13,876 nt of DNA, from the NCBI GenBank assembly GCA_050699055.1, contig JBOHCT010000116.1:1-13876 (forward strand), written 5' to 3'. Made by a program: the position numbers and the translations under genes. Each line of letters begins with the position of its first letter. The first letter of the stretch is position 1. This DNA comes from JBOHCT01 sp050699055 (GTDB taxonomy: Bacteria > Actinomycetota > Actinomycetes > Streptosporangiales > JBOHCT01). Shown here piece after piece: positions 6,056-13,291 of this stretch. The notes beneath the pieces are model-generated. The model was not told where the DNA came from and searched no databases. It saw only the letters and a program-made list of their open reading frames with translations.

Positions 6056-7566
6056 CGCTGCCCCCCGTTCCCGCGTTCGCGCAGCCACCGGCGAAACGCC
6101 CCCGCCTCCCTGAGCGGCGGCAGCGTGCGGCCCGAGGCCCAGCCCCGCGACATCGTCCCTCCGGCACGGGACAGCACCGCCGACGGCAGCACGCGCCCGG
6201 CGAGCCGGCTCATCGCGAGAGACAGCCGGTACCCGGCAGACGTGTCCCACAGCCGACTCCACGCCGACCACCCCGCGCGTGCCACGCGACCCGAGGTGCT
6301 GGCGGCATGTCCGTCGACGTAGTCGGCGCGCAGGTCGACGAGCATGTCGGGCAGCGGGATCTTGACCGGGCAGACGTCGCCGCACGCCCCGCAGAGCGAG
6401 GAGAGGAACGGCAGGTCCGCGCCCTCCTCACGATCGCCGATGAGCGGGGTGAGCACAGCGCCGATCGGCCCACCGTACACCGAGGCGTACGCGTGCCCGC
6501 CGCCCACGGTACGGAAGACCGGGCAGGCGATCTGGCAGGCGCCGCAGCGGATGCAGGCGAGCGCCTCCTCGTACTTGCCGCCGAGCAGGTCGGTACGGCC
6601 GTTGTCGAGGATCACCAGGTGCAGCTGCTCCGGCCCGTCCGCCTCACCGTCGCGGCGCGGCCCGGTGACCATCGTCTGGTACACCGACACCTTCTCGTTG
6701 GTCGCGGCGTAGGTGAGCAGCGGGATCAGCGTGGCGAGGTCCTCGAAGCGGGGGATGACCTTCTCCACGGTCATCAGCGCGACGTGGATCCGCGGCTGCG
6801 AGGTGACCATGCGGGCGTTGCCCTCGTTGGTCACCAGAGTCAGCGTCCCGGTGTCGGCGGCGGCGAAGTTGACGCCCGAGATCCCCATGTCGGCGGTGTG
6901 GAAGTCCTCTCGCAGCCGCCGCCTGGCGAACGCCGTCAGCTCCTCCGGAGCCCCCGGTAGACGCTCGTCGGCCAGCTCCTCGAAGAGCGCGTGGACGTCG
7001 GCGCGGCTCTTGTGGACCGCGGGCGCGATGATGTGTGCTGGCCGCTCGTCCGCGAGCTGGACGATGTACTCGCCGAGGTCGGTCTCCACGACCTCGACGC
7101 CCAGCTCCTCCAGGTGCGACGTGAGGTGCATCTCCTCGCCGACCATCGACTTCGACTTGACGGCGAGCCGTGTCCCCTCGCGGCGGGCGATCTCTTGGAC
7201 CGTCCGCGCGGCCTCCTCGGGCGTACGGGCGCGATGCACCCGGCCGCCGACCGCCTCCACGTTCTCGGTCAGTTGACGCAGGTAGCCCTCCAGGTCGCGG
7301 AGGGTCTCGCGGCGGATCGCTGCGGCCCGCTCGCGCAGCTCCGCCATCCGCGGGCTCCAGCCCTCGCCGTACCAGTCGTTGTTCTTCTTGGCCAGCCGGT
7401 GCACGGTCGGGCCGGTCTCCGTGCGCCCGAGGGCCTCACGGGTGATGAGCGGCAGCGGCCGGCGGTGCGCCGGGGTATCGGTACCTGCCCAGTCGGGCCG
7501 CGTCGGGCGCAGCCGCTCCCGTCCACGCAGCGCGGTCGACACCTTCTGCCGTGCCGGCTCGCTCAC
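6052..7566 (-). CDS. lutB: LutB-type iron-sulfur subunit, L-lactate utilisation
   Basis: A 504-residue protein. The N-terminal two thirds form a LUD-like domain with KSKSMVGEEMHL (about 138-148), GVNFAAADTGTLTLVTNEGN (about 231-250) and RIHVALMTVEK. Two ferredoxin-like cysteine clusters follow: CIRCGACQIACP, with C338, C341, C344 and C348, and LCGACGDVCP, with C392, C395 and C399. This is the LutB/LldF layout, in which [4Fe-4S] clusters pass electrons from lactate onward. GTG 7566 overlaps the lutA stop as GTGA, with a GGAGGG sequence roughly 9-15 nt upstream. The open frame continues upstream to 7692, but those residues lie wholly inside lutA and do not resemble LutB. Length and motifs are complete, so it should be functional. 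Confidence 0.95.
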   Translation of the reverse strand: MSEPARQKVSTALRGRERLRPTRPDWAGTDTPAHRRPLPLITREALGRTETGPTVHRLAKKNNDWYGEGWSPRMAELRERAAAIRRETLRDLEGYLRQLTENVEAVGGRVHRARTPEEAARTVQEIARREGTRLAVKSKSMVGEEMHLTSHLEELGVEVVETDLGEYIVQLADERPAHIIAPAVHKSRADVHALFEELADERLPGAPEELTAFARRRLREDFHTADMGISGVNFAAADTGTLTLVTNEGNARMVTSQPRIHVALMTVEKVIPRFEDLATLIPLLTYAATNEKVSVYQTMVTGPRRDGEADGPEQLHLVILDNGRTDLLGGKYEEALACIRCGACQIACPVFRTVGGGHAYASVYGGPIGAVLTPLIGDREEGADLPFLSSLCGACGDVCPVKIPLPDMLVDLRADYVDGHAASTSGRVARAGWSAWSRLWDTSAGYRLSLAMSRLAGRVLPSAVLSRAGGTMSRGWASGRTLPPLREAGAFRRWLRERGNGGQR

Positions 7567-8330
7567 GACGCCACCCCCTCCGCCGCAGGACGTTGTGACT
7601 GGACGAGCGCGTCGCGGATCAGCTCGGCGACGTGCCGGGTACGGACTGGCCGGCCCGTGGCCCCGGCTCGCGCGGACAGGTGCAGGAGGCACCCCGGGTC
7701 GGCGGAGACGAGGTAGTCGGCGTCTGTCGCCTGTGCCTCAGCGAGCTTCTGGTCGGCCATCGCGCAGGAGACGTCGGGGAACTTCGTCGCGAACGTCCCC
7801 CCGAAACCGCAGCAGGTCGCCGAGTTCACCAGCTCGACGAGGCGCACCCCCTTGATGCGCTCGATCACCTCGCGCGGCGCGCGGCTCTCTCCGAGGCTGC
7901 GCAGCATGTGGCAGGAGTCGTGGTACGTCACGGTCGCGTCCAGCCGGAGCGGCAGGCGGCCGCCGTAGGCCGCGACGAACTGCGACATCTCGAAGACGCG
8001 CAGATCCAGATCCTCGGCACGTCGCGACCATCCACCGGGCAGCACCCGCGGGTACTGGTGGTGGATCGTCGATACGCACGAGCCGGACGGGCTCACGACC
8101 GCGTCATACCGCTCGAACATCTCGATCCAGCGCCGCATCAGCCTGCCGGCCTCCCGCGGATATCCGGAGTTCAGCGCCGCCTGCCCGCAACAGGTCTGCG
8201 CGTCCGGTACCTCGACACGACAGCCCATCGCTTCGAGCACCTCGACGCTCGCCCGGGCGGGGCCCGGCGCGGCGAGATCGGCGATGCAGGAGGCGAAGAG
8301 CCCGACCTTTCGCGGTACACGGGTACTCAC
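7563..8330 (-). CDS. lutA: LutA-type heterodisulfide-reductase-like (CCG domain) subunit, L-lactate utilisation
   Basis: A 255-residue protein with two cysteine-rich CCG domains: CCGQAALNSGY at residues 47-57 and CCGFGGTFATKF at 173-184. Supporting cysteines are GSC85, HDSCH (C140) and DPGC214. This is the LutA/LldE family, partner of LutB and LutC in oxidising L-lactate to pyruvate. GTG 8330 is chosen because it overlaps the stop of the upstream LarA-family gene as GTGA, matching the lutA-lutB and lutB-lutC junctions. An in-frame ATG at 8345 would add five residues (MGRPR) and cannot be excluded. The conserved KVGLFASC begins at residue 8, so both starts give a complete domain. Confidence 0.93.
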   Translation of the reverse strand: MSTRVPRKVGLFASCIADLAAPGPARASVEVLEAMGCRVEVPDAQTCCGQAALNSGYPREAGRLMRRWIEMFERYDAVVSPSGSCVSTIHHQYPRVLPGGWSRRAEDLDLRVFEMSQFVAAYGGRLPLRLDATVTYHDSCHMLRSLGESRAPREVIERIKGVRLVELVNSATCCGFGGTFATKFPDVSCAMADQKLAEAQATDADYLVSADPGCLLHLSARAGATGRPVRTRHVAELIRDALVQSQRPAAEGVAS

Positions 8331-9658
8331 GCGGGGACGCCCCATCCGGCCAGCGTCCCGGCGTCGTCGAAACGCATCGGGCCGGCCTCAGCGGTGACAT
8401 CGAGGACCGGACTCTGGTCGACCTCCTCCCGCAGGGAGCTGGAGACAAGCAGGTCCGCGGTGTCGAGCGTGCTCTGGATACGGACGAGGCGGGCATTCTC
8501 CGGGTCGGGGCGCCCTGACATCAGCAAGGCCGCGGCGATCGCGTCCCTGTCGGTCGGCAGGGCCATGGGGATCTGCGCCCGCTGGACCCCACAGATTCCG
8601 GCGGTCGCGGAGTTGATGTACGTCGCCCGTAGATCGATCTTCTCCAGCAGACGGAAGGTGATGAACTCGGGTAGCCCGATCCCCGCCGCGTTGCCGTGGG
8701 AGGCGTCGGTGAGGTCGAGCGCCACGATGTTCCTGATGTGCGGAGGCCCCTGCGGCTCCGGTGTGTCGCGGATCATGAGCCGGTTGATGACGTTGGTGTC
8801 GAGGCCCGCGCCCGACTTGTCCTTGCCCATCTCGTCGACCACGAGGACGTCGAGCTCATCGAACGGGAGCCGACCCATGAGGCCGCGCGCCTCGGCGAGC
8901 AGCTCGGCCTCACCGTCTCCCCCGACATCCTCAGGGGGGACGAACGCGATCCGCGCGGTCTGCTCGAACGCGTTCTCGAGAATCGCGACACCGCCGAGCA
9001 CGTTCGCCTCACGCACGATCCGCTGCGCGACCCGCGGCACCCACCGCCCGAGACCCACCGCCCCGTACGCGTGGATCGTCTCGGCTCCCCGCTGCTTCCC
9101 GAGCCCGATCGCGGTCAGCTTGGCGAGACCGCTCTCGACGTCGGCGTCGAAGTCGGTGTGCGGCTTGACCCGGTTGACGAGCACGATGCCGTCGGCGCCC
9201 GCGGCGTTGCCGTCGAGGTGAACCTTGGGGCCGTCCGGCACGCCGGCGAGCTCCACGGTCTCCATGCTCGAACGGATCGGCATGCCCATCGTCTCCTCGG
9301 TGATACCGAGCGAGGCGAGGACGCCGATCTGGCCCTCCGGGGTCGCGCCGCCGTGCGAGCCCATGGCGGGCACGACGAACGGCTCGGCCCCCGCCTCGCG
9401 CAGCCAGTCGCCCACGGTGCGTACGGCCGTGGCGATGTCGCTGATCCCTCGGCTGCCCGCGGTGACCGCCACCGACATGCCTGGCCTGATGCGGTCGCGC
9501 AGCGGTTCCAGCTCCCGCCGGGTGGCGGCCACGGGATCACGCTCGACGGGCGCGTCGAAGTGCTGACGCACGCGGAGGAGATGCGGAAAAGGGGCGTCGA
9601 AGGTCAGCTCGCGGACGGTCTCGAAAGGTCCGAGCGCGCGACGTGTGGTGGTCTGCAC
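8327..9658 (-). CDS. LarA-family (DUF2088) protein, putative nickel-dependent hydroxy-acid racemase/epimerase
   Basis: A 443-residue protein. Its first half resembles the LarA N-terminal domain, with TAGSRGI (about 67-72), AMGSHGGATPEGQ (about 98-110), NRVKPHTDF (about 162-170), LAKLTAIGLGKQRG and IHAYG (H196). R70, H102, H167, a lysine at 180 or 188, and H196 fall at roughly the spacing of the catalytic and nickel-pincer residues of lactate racemase. It belongs to a divergent LarA-like branch, so the substrate need not be lactate. Its position as first gene of the lutABC operon suggests it feeds a stereoisomer into L-lactate oxidation, or interconverts sugar-acid epimers. The larB/larC/larE cofactor genes are not in the window. 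The GTG start has AAGGAG (9664-9669) 5 nt upstream. Confidence 0.82.
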   Translation of the reverse strand: MQTTTRRALGPFETVRELTFDAPFPHLLRVRQHFDAPVERDPVAATRRELEPLRDRIRPGMSVAVTAGSRGISDIATAVRTVGDWLREAGAEPFVVPAMGSHGGATPEGQIGVLASLGITEETMGMPIRSSMETVELAGVPDGPKVHLDGNAAGADGIVLVNRVKPHTDFDADVESGLAKLTAIGLGKQRGAETIHAYGAVGLGRWVPRVAQRIVREANVLGGVAILENAFEQTARIAFVPPEDVGGDGEAELLAEARGLMGRLPFDELDVLVVDEMGKDKSGAGLDTNVINRLMIRDTPEPQGPPHIRNIVALDLTDASHGNAAGIGLPEFITFRLLEKIDLRATYINSATAGICGVQRAQIPMALPTDRDAIAAALLMSGRPDPENARLVRIQSTLDTADLLVSSSLREEVDQSPVLDVTAEAGPMRFDDAGTLAGWGVPA

Positions 9659-9689
9659 TCTTTCTCCTTATCGCCGGTCCTGCCCTCGG

Positions 9690-9719
9690 ATCTTTGTTCG
9701 GTACCGGCGCGTCCGTCAA
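9690..9719 (-). promoter_or_regulatory. Putative promoter of the larA-lutABC operon
   Basis: On the minus strand TTGACG (9714-9719) is followed after 18 nt by AAAGAT (9690-9695). The start of transcription would fall about 25 nt upstream of the GTG at 9658, leaving a short leader with the AAGGAG ribosome-binding site. The -35 is good; the -10 is weak (AAnnnT rather than TAnnnT). Confidence 0.4.
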
Positions 9720-9762
9720 GCTGAGCGTCCCTACCCCGGCGCTCGCGGCCCCACCTCTCCGC

Positions 9763-9828
9763 GCGCCGATCTTGAAGTTATCGGTGAGTTACTGGCGAGT
9801 TACTGCCCGATACCTTCAAGATCGGCGC
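9763..9828. repeat. Large near-perfect inverted repeat (22-bp arms, 22-nt loop) between divergent promoters
   Basis: The left arm (9763-9784, gcgccgatcttgaag...) and right arm (9807-9828, ...cttcaagatcggcgc) are reverse complements at 21 of 22 positions. The loop contains the 9-bp direct repeat gagttactg twice (9786-9794 and 9797-9805), separated by gc. It lies between the outward-facing promoters of the LarA-family gene and the IlvD/EDD gene. It could be a regulator-binding region, a strong bidirectional hairpin insulating the two units, or a copy of a dispersed palindromic element. Its higher AT content stands out from the flanks. Confidence 0.9.
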
Positions 9829-9865
9829 CAGGGGTGGTATCGGGGCGGGCGGGGGCGGGGCGCGC

Positions 9866-9894
9866 TTGACCGGCGTACGGAGCCGCCGTAGCGT
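9866..9894 (+). promoter_or_regulatory. Putative sigma-70-like promoter of the IlvD/EDD dehydratase gene
   Basis: TTGACC (9866-9871) and TAGCGT (9889-9894) are separated by exactly 17 nt, close to the housekeeping-sigma consensus of actinobacteria. Transcription would start near 9901, giving about 40 nt of leader containing GGGGAGG (9924-9930) before ATG 9942. Confidence 0.6.
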
Positions 9895-9941
9895 CCAAGT
9901 CGCGAGAGGTCCGATGTATCTCCGGGGAGGTCGGCACGGCG

Positions 9942-11654
9942 ATGGCCATGAGAAGCGCGCAGTGGTTCGGCGAGCAGGGACGGGGTGGGTTCATCCACCG
10001 CTCGTGGATCCGTTCCGAGGGCTTCGCCGAGGACGTGTTCGACGGGCGCCCGGTCATCGGCATCTGCAACACCTGGTCCGAGCTCACCCCGTGCAACGCC
10101 CACCTGCGCCGGGTGGCAGAAGCCGTGAAGCGCGGCGTATGGGAGAGCGGCGGGTGGCCGCTGGAGTTCCCCGTGACCTCGCTCGGGGAGACGATGGTAC
10201 GTCCAACGGCGATGCTCTTCCGCAACCTGCTCAGCATGGACGTCGAGGAGTCCATCCGGATGAACCCCCTCGACGGCGTCGTGCTGCTCGCCGGCTGCGA
10301 CAAGACCAACCCGGGCACGATCATGGGGGCGGCCAGCGTCGACCTGCCGACGGTCATGGTCACCGGCGGCCCCATGCTCAACGGAAAGTTCCGCGGCTGC
10401 GACATCGGGTCGGGCACGGCAGTATGGCGCTTCACCGAGGAGCTCAAGGCCGGCCGGATGACGCCGGAGGAGTACGCCTTCGCCGAGAGCTGCCAGTCGC
10501 GCAGCAACGGCCACTGCATGACCATGGGCACGGCCTCCACCATGGCCTGCGTGGCCGAGGCGCTCGGCCTCCAGCTCCCCGGGTCGGCCGCCATCCCGGC
10601 CGTCGACTCCCGGCGGTACGCGATCGCCCACCGCTCCGGTCGCCGGATCGTCGAGATGGCCCGCGAGGGCCAGCGCATGTCGCACATCCTGACCCGTGAC
10701 GCCTTCGAGAACGCCGTCAAGGTCAACGCGGCCATCGGCGGCTCCACGAACGCCGTCGTGCATCTGCTCGCGATCGCCGGCCGCGTCGGCGTCCCCCTGG
10801 AGCTGGACGACTTCGACACGCTCGCCGGCGGCGTCCCGTGGCTGGTCAATCTGCAGCCGTCGGGGAAGTTCCTGATGGAGGACTTCTGCTACAGCGGCGG
10901 GCTGCCCGCGGTCATCAACGAGCTGCGCGGACTGCTCCATCTCGACGCCGTGACCTGCACCGGCAAGCCGCTGGGCGAGGCGGTCGAGGGGATGACAAGA
11001 CTGCCGGACAGCGACGTCGTCGCCTCGTCGGACGCGCCGCTCGGCCTCGGGTACGGGACCGCGATCCTGCGCGGCAACCTCTGCCCCGACGGCGCGGTCA
11101 TCAAGCAGTCCGCCGTCTCCCCCCAGCTCATGAAGCACCGCGGCCGGGCACTGGTGTTCGAGACGATCGAGGAGTACGACGCGGGGATCGACGACCCCGA
11201 TCTCGACGTCGACGAGGACACGGTGCTCGTCCTCAAGCACGCGGGGCCCAAGGGGTACCCGGGCATGCCCGAGGTCGGCAACATGGAGCTGCCGCGCAAG
11301 CTGCTGGAGCGCGGAGTACGCGACATGGTCCGCGTCTCCGACGCCCGCATGAGCGGCACGGCGTACGGCACGGTCGTCCTGCACGTCGCCCCGGAGGCTG
11401 CGGTCGGCGGGCCGCTCGCACTCGTCCGTACCGGCGACATGATCGAGCTCGACGTCGCGGGCCGTACCCTCCACCTCGAGGTCGACGACGAGGAGCTGGC
11501 ACGCCGCAGGGCTGCCTGGCGGCCCCCGGAGCCCCGGCACTCGAGCGGGTACGGACGGCTGTACATCGACCATGTCTTGCAGGCCGACCATGGCGCCGAC
11601 TTCGACTTCCTGGTCGGCTCCCGCGGCGACTTCGTCGGCCGCCAGTCCCACTGA
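9942..11654 (+). CDS. IlvD/EDD-family sugar-acid dehydratase (L-arabonate dehydratase-like)
   Basis: A 570-residue [2Fe-2S] dehydratase. The likely cluster cysteines are C51 (SELTPCN), C119 (AGCDKTNPGTIMGA) and C192 (SNGHCMTMGTAS). D120 and K121 follow the second cysteine, as expected for magnesium and carbamylated-lysine positions. The catalytic-serine region VRVSDARMSGTAYG is intact near the C-terminus. The GFIHRSW motif near residue 20 and the length favour the sugar-acid branch (L-arabonate, D-xylonate, related acids) over the valine/isoleucine enzyme IlvD, and the catabolic neighbourhood agrees. The reaction is removal of water from an aldonic acid to give a 2-keto-3-deoxy acid. ATG 9942 has GGGGAGG ending 11 nt upstream; a second ATG at 9948 is possible. 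It is divergent from the larA-lut operon and convergent with gntR. The exact substrate is not determinable here. Confidence 0.88.
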   Translation: MAMRSAQWFGEQGRGGFIHRSWIRSEGFAEDVFDGRPVIGICNTWSELTPCNAHLRRVAEAVKRGVWESGGWPLEFPVTSLGETMVRPTAMLFRNLLSMDVEESIRMNPLDGVVLLAGCDKTNPGTIMGAASVDLPTVMVTGGPMLNGKFRGCDIGSGTAVWRFTEELKAGRMTPEEYAFAESCQSRSNGHCMTMGTASTMACVAEALGLQLPGSAAIPAVDSRRYAIAHRSGRRIVEMAREGQRMSHILTRDAFENAVKVNAAIGGSTNAVVHLLAIAGRVGVPLELDDFDTLAGGVPWLVNLQPSGKFLMEDFCYSGGLPAVINELRGLLHLDAVTCTGKPLGEAVEGMTRLPDSDVVASSDAPLGLGYGTAILRGNLCPDGAVIKQSAVSPQLMKHRGRALVFETIEEYDAGIDDPDLDVDEDTVLVLKHAGPKGYPGMPEVGNMELPRKLLERGVRDMVRVSDARMSGTAYGTVVLHVAPEAAVGGPLALVRTGDMIELDVAGRTLHLEVDDEELARRRAAWRPPEPRHSSGYGRLYIDHVLQADHGADFDFLVGSRGDFVGRQSH

Positions 11655-11685
11655 GCGCCGAGGTGCAGCCCGCCACTCCGTGGTT

Positions 11686-11727
11686 TCTGAAGAACCGCGC
11701 CACCGGCGGCGCGATGGTTCAGACACC
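11686..11727. repeat. Dispersed intergenic repeat, copy A, with imperfect hairpin
   Basis: From gaagaaccgcgcc to cagacacc, 33 of 39 positions match copy B. It is also an imperfect inverted repeat: tctga(aga)accgcgcc at the left pairs with ggcgc(gat)ggttcaga at the right, with matching 3-nt bulges. It lies 32 bp after the dehydratase stop and may act as a 3'-end or bidirectional hairpin. Confidence 0.65.
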
Positions 11728-11747
11728 CTCGCCCACCACACCCCGCC

Positions 11748-11790
11748 GTCCGAAGAGCCGCGCCACCCGCGACGCGATCCCTCAGACACC
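11748..11790. repeat. Dispersed intergenic repeat, copy B
   Basis: This is the second tandemly placed copy between the convergent dehydratase and gntR genes. The ends (gtccga and tcagac) can pair with one G-U when transcribed from the minus strand, with a gcg/cgc inner stem. It shares 33/43 positions with copy C in the lutC-dtnK gap. Confidence 0.65.
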
Positions 11791-11813
11791 GGAGTCTGAA
11801 ACCTCCTGACGAG

Positions 11814-12509
11814 CTAGGGCCCCGCGGCGCTCTCGTCCTGGAACCAGCGGTGCAGCCAGCGTTCGACCTCCGCGACGTGAATGGTGGCTGCGGCGAGCGC
11901 GAGCTGCCCGTCGTGCTTGCGCAGCGCGCGCAGGATCGCCTCGTGCTGGTCGCAGGTCCATTCGACGATGCCGTCCTCGACGATGCCGCGCCAGATCCGT
12001 ACGCGCGCGGTCTTGCTCGACAGACCCCGGCACAGCGAGGCGAGCGTTTCATTGCCCGTCACGTCAACGATGCGTTGGTGGAACTCCAGATCGTGCTGGA
12101 CCAGGCCCTCCGCCGACGTGCTCTTTCGCATCCGCTCGATCCTGTCGGCGAGCCAGGCGAGGTCGTCGCCCCCGACGCGGGCGGCCGCGAGCGCGGTCGC
12201 CGCGGGCTCCAGCAGCCTACGTACCTCGAACAGCTCGGCGATCGTCTGGTCCTGCGCGAGGTCGACGGCGAACGACAGCGCGTCGAGCAATACCTCGGGC
12301 CGGAGGCTCGTGACGTACGTGCCGTCCCCCTGCCGAACGTCGAGGACCCGGATCAGGGACAGCGCACGGACGGCCTCGCGGAGGGAGTTGCGCGACAACC
12401 CCAGCTGGGCAGCGAGCTCCTTCTCCTTGGGGAGCCTGTCGCCTGGCCGCAGCTCACCTGAGGCGATGAGCTGCTTGACGCGGACGATCGCCTCATCGGT
12501 GACGCTCAT
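11814..12509 (-). CDS. FadR-type (FCD domain) GntR transcriptional regulator
   Basis: A 231-residue protein. Residues about 1-70 form a GntR winged helix-turn-helix: SGELRPGDRLPKEKELAAQLGLSRNSLREA, then RQGDGTYV. Residues about 85-225 form an FCD ligand-binding domain. D140 and H144 (QHDLEFHQRI), H189 (DQHEAI) and H211 sit where FCD proteins bind a metal that holds a carboxylic-acid effector. FCD regulators of this kind usually repress sugar-acid or lactate catabolic genes and are released by a pathway acid; here 2-keto-3-deoxy-fuconate, fuconate or lactate are candidates. ATG 12509 starts 14 nt after the SDR stop, with a GGAG about 11 nt upstream. It is the third gene of a fucD-SDR-gntR run, so it probably controls its own operon. 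Confidence 0.92.
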   Translation of the reverse strand: MSVTDEAIVRVKQLIASGELRPGDRLPKEKELAAQLGLSRNSLREAVRALSLIRVLDVRQGDGTYVTSLRPEVLLDALSFAVDLAQDQTIAELFEVRRLLEPAATALAAARVGGDDLAWLADRIERMRKSTSAEGLVQHDLEFHQRIVDVTGNETLASLCRGLSSKTARVRIWRGIVEDGIVEWTCDQHEAILRALRKHDGQLALAAATIHVAEVERWLHRWFQDESAAGP

Positions 12510-12523
12510 GTCCCGGCTCCGGC

Positions 12524-13291
12524 TCAGCCCGTCGGGACCCGCAGGTGCGTCATCCCGCCGTCCACGGGCAGCACGGTGCCGGTGGAGTAAGCCGACGAGG
12601 GGTCGGCGAGGTAGCAGATCGCCGAGGCGATCTCCTCGGGTGTGCCGAGGCGCCCGACGGGCTGACGCGCCTCGAGCGCCCGCCGCGCCGCGACCGGGTC
12701 GTCGGCGCCGTCGAGCAGCCGCCCGACCCACGGGCTGTCGATCGTGCCAGGACACACGCCGCACACCCGGATGCGGTCGGGCAGCAAGTCAGCGGCCGTC
12801 GCGAGGGTGAGGGCGTACAGCGCGCCCTTGCTCGCGCTGTAGACAGCCCGCTGCGGGATCCCGACGACCGAGGCGACAGAGCACGTGGTGACCACCACCG
12901 CATGCTCCGACCGGCGGAGATACGGCAGGGCCGCCCGGAGTGTCCGCGCGACGCCGACGACGTTGACGTCGAGGACACGGTGCCACTCGTCCTCGGGGTT
13001 GTCCTCGACCGTCCCCTGGGCGCCGATGCCGGCGTTCGCGACCACGATGTCGACACCGCCGAACCGCACGGCGGCCTGGCCGACCGCGGTGTTCACCGTG
13101 TCCTGGTCTGTCACGTCGGCCTCGAGACCGAGCACCCCGTCGACCTCCTTCGGCGGGTGGACGTCGAGCCCGGCGACCTCCGCTCCACGCTCCGCGAGCA
13201 GGCGGGCGGTCGCGAGACCGATCCCCGATCCGCCGCCGGTCACGACCGCGGACAAGCCCTCAAAAGGCGGGCCCTCGAACGGGGGGCTCAT
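12524..13291 (-). CDS. SDR-family dehydrogenase, probably 2-keto-3-deoxy-L-fuconate dehydrogenase
   Basis: A 255-residue classical short-chain dehydrogenase. The cofactor loop TGGGSGIG is at 18-25, NAGIG at 86-90, the catalytic serine at about S138, and YSASK supplies Y151 and K155. D43 after the second strand (GLDVH) predicts NAD rather than NADP. The stretch CPGTIDSPWVGRLL and the ending VDGGMTHLRV are characteristic of the SDRs paired with L-fuconate dehydratase. There the enzyme oxidises 2-keto-3-deoxy-L-fuconate to 2,4-diketo-3-deoxy-L-fuconate. Context supports this strongly: its ATG overlaps the fuconate dehydratase stop as ATGA. The N-terminus has a small duplication (PPFEGPPFEG). Function is inferred from family resemblance and neighbour; other hydroxy-acid substrates remain possible. 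Confidence 0.83.
   Translation of the reverse strand: MSPPFEGPPFEGLSAVVTGGGSGIGLATARLLAERGAEVAGLDVHPPKEVDGVLGLEADVTDQDTVNTAVGQAAVRFGGVDIVVANAGIGAQGTVEDNPEDEWHRVLDVNVVGVARTLRAALPYLRRSEHAVVVTTCSVASVVGIPQRAVYSASKGALYALTLATAADLLPDRIRVCGVCPGTIDSPWVGRLLDGADDPVAARRALEARQPVGRLGTPEEIASAICYLADPSSAYSTGTVLPVDGGMTHLRVPTG

Noticed and set aside
6056..6385. N-terminal extension of lutC
   Set aside because: The upstream open frame lies fully within lutB and reads as Arg/Ala-rich filler; LUD homology begins just after GTG 6055, which forms the GTGA overlap.
7632..9221. A 529-codon open frame on the plus strand opposite lutA and the LarA-family gene
   Set aside because: Composition is Arg/Ser/Pro-rich without any recognisable domain; it is antisense to two well-supported genes.
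9816..11789. A 657-codon open frame on the minus strand across the dehydratase gene
   Set aside because: It is a mirror of the IlvD/EDD gene in GC-rich sequence, has no family motifs, and its start falls in the dispersed repeat. The plus-strand gene has intact catalytic motifs, a promoter and a ribosome-binding site.
11655..11813. Classical intrinsic terminator between the convergent dehydratase and gntR genes
   Set aside because: Hairpin-forming repeats are present but no U-tract follows on either strand, so I list them as repeats rather than terminators.
12510..12764. N-terminal extension of the GntR regulator
   Set aside because: The extra codons overlap the SDR gene and are Arg-rich without homology; ATG 12509 sits directly before the winged-helix domain.
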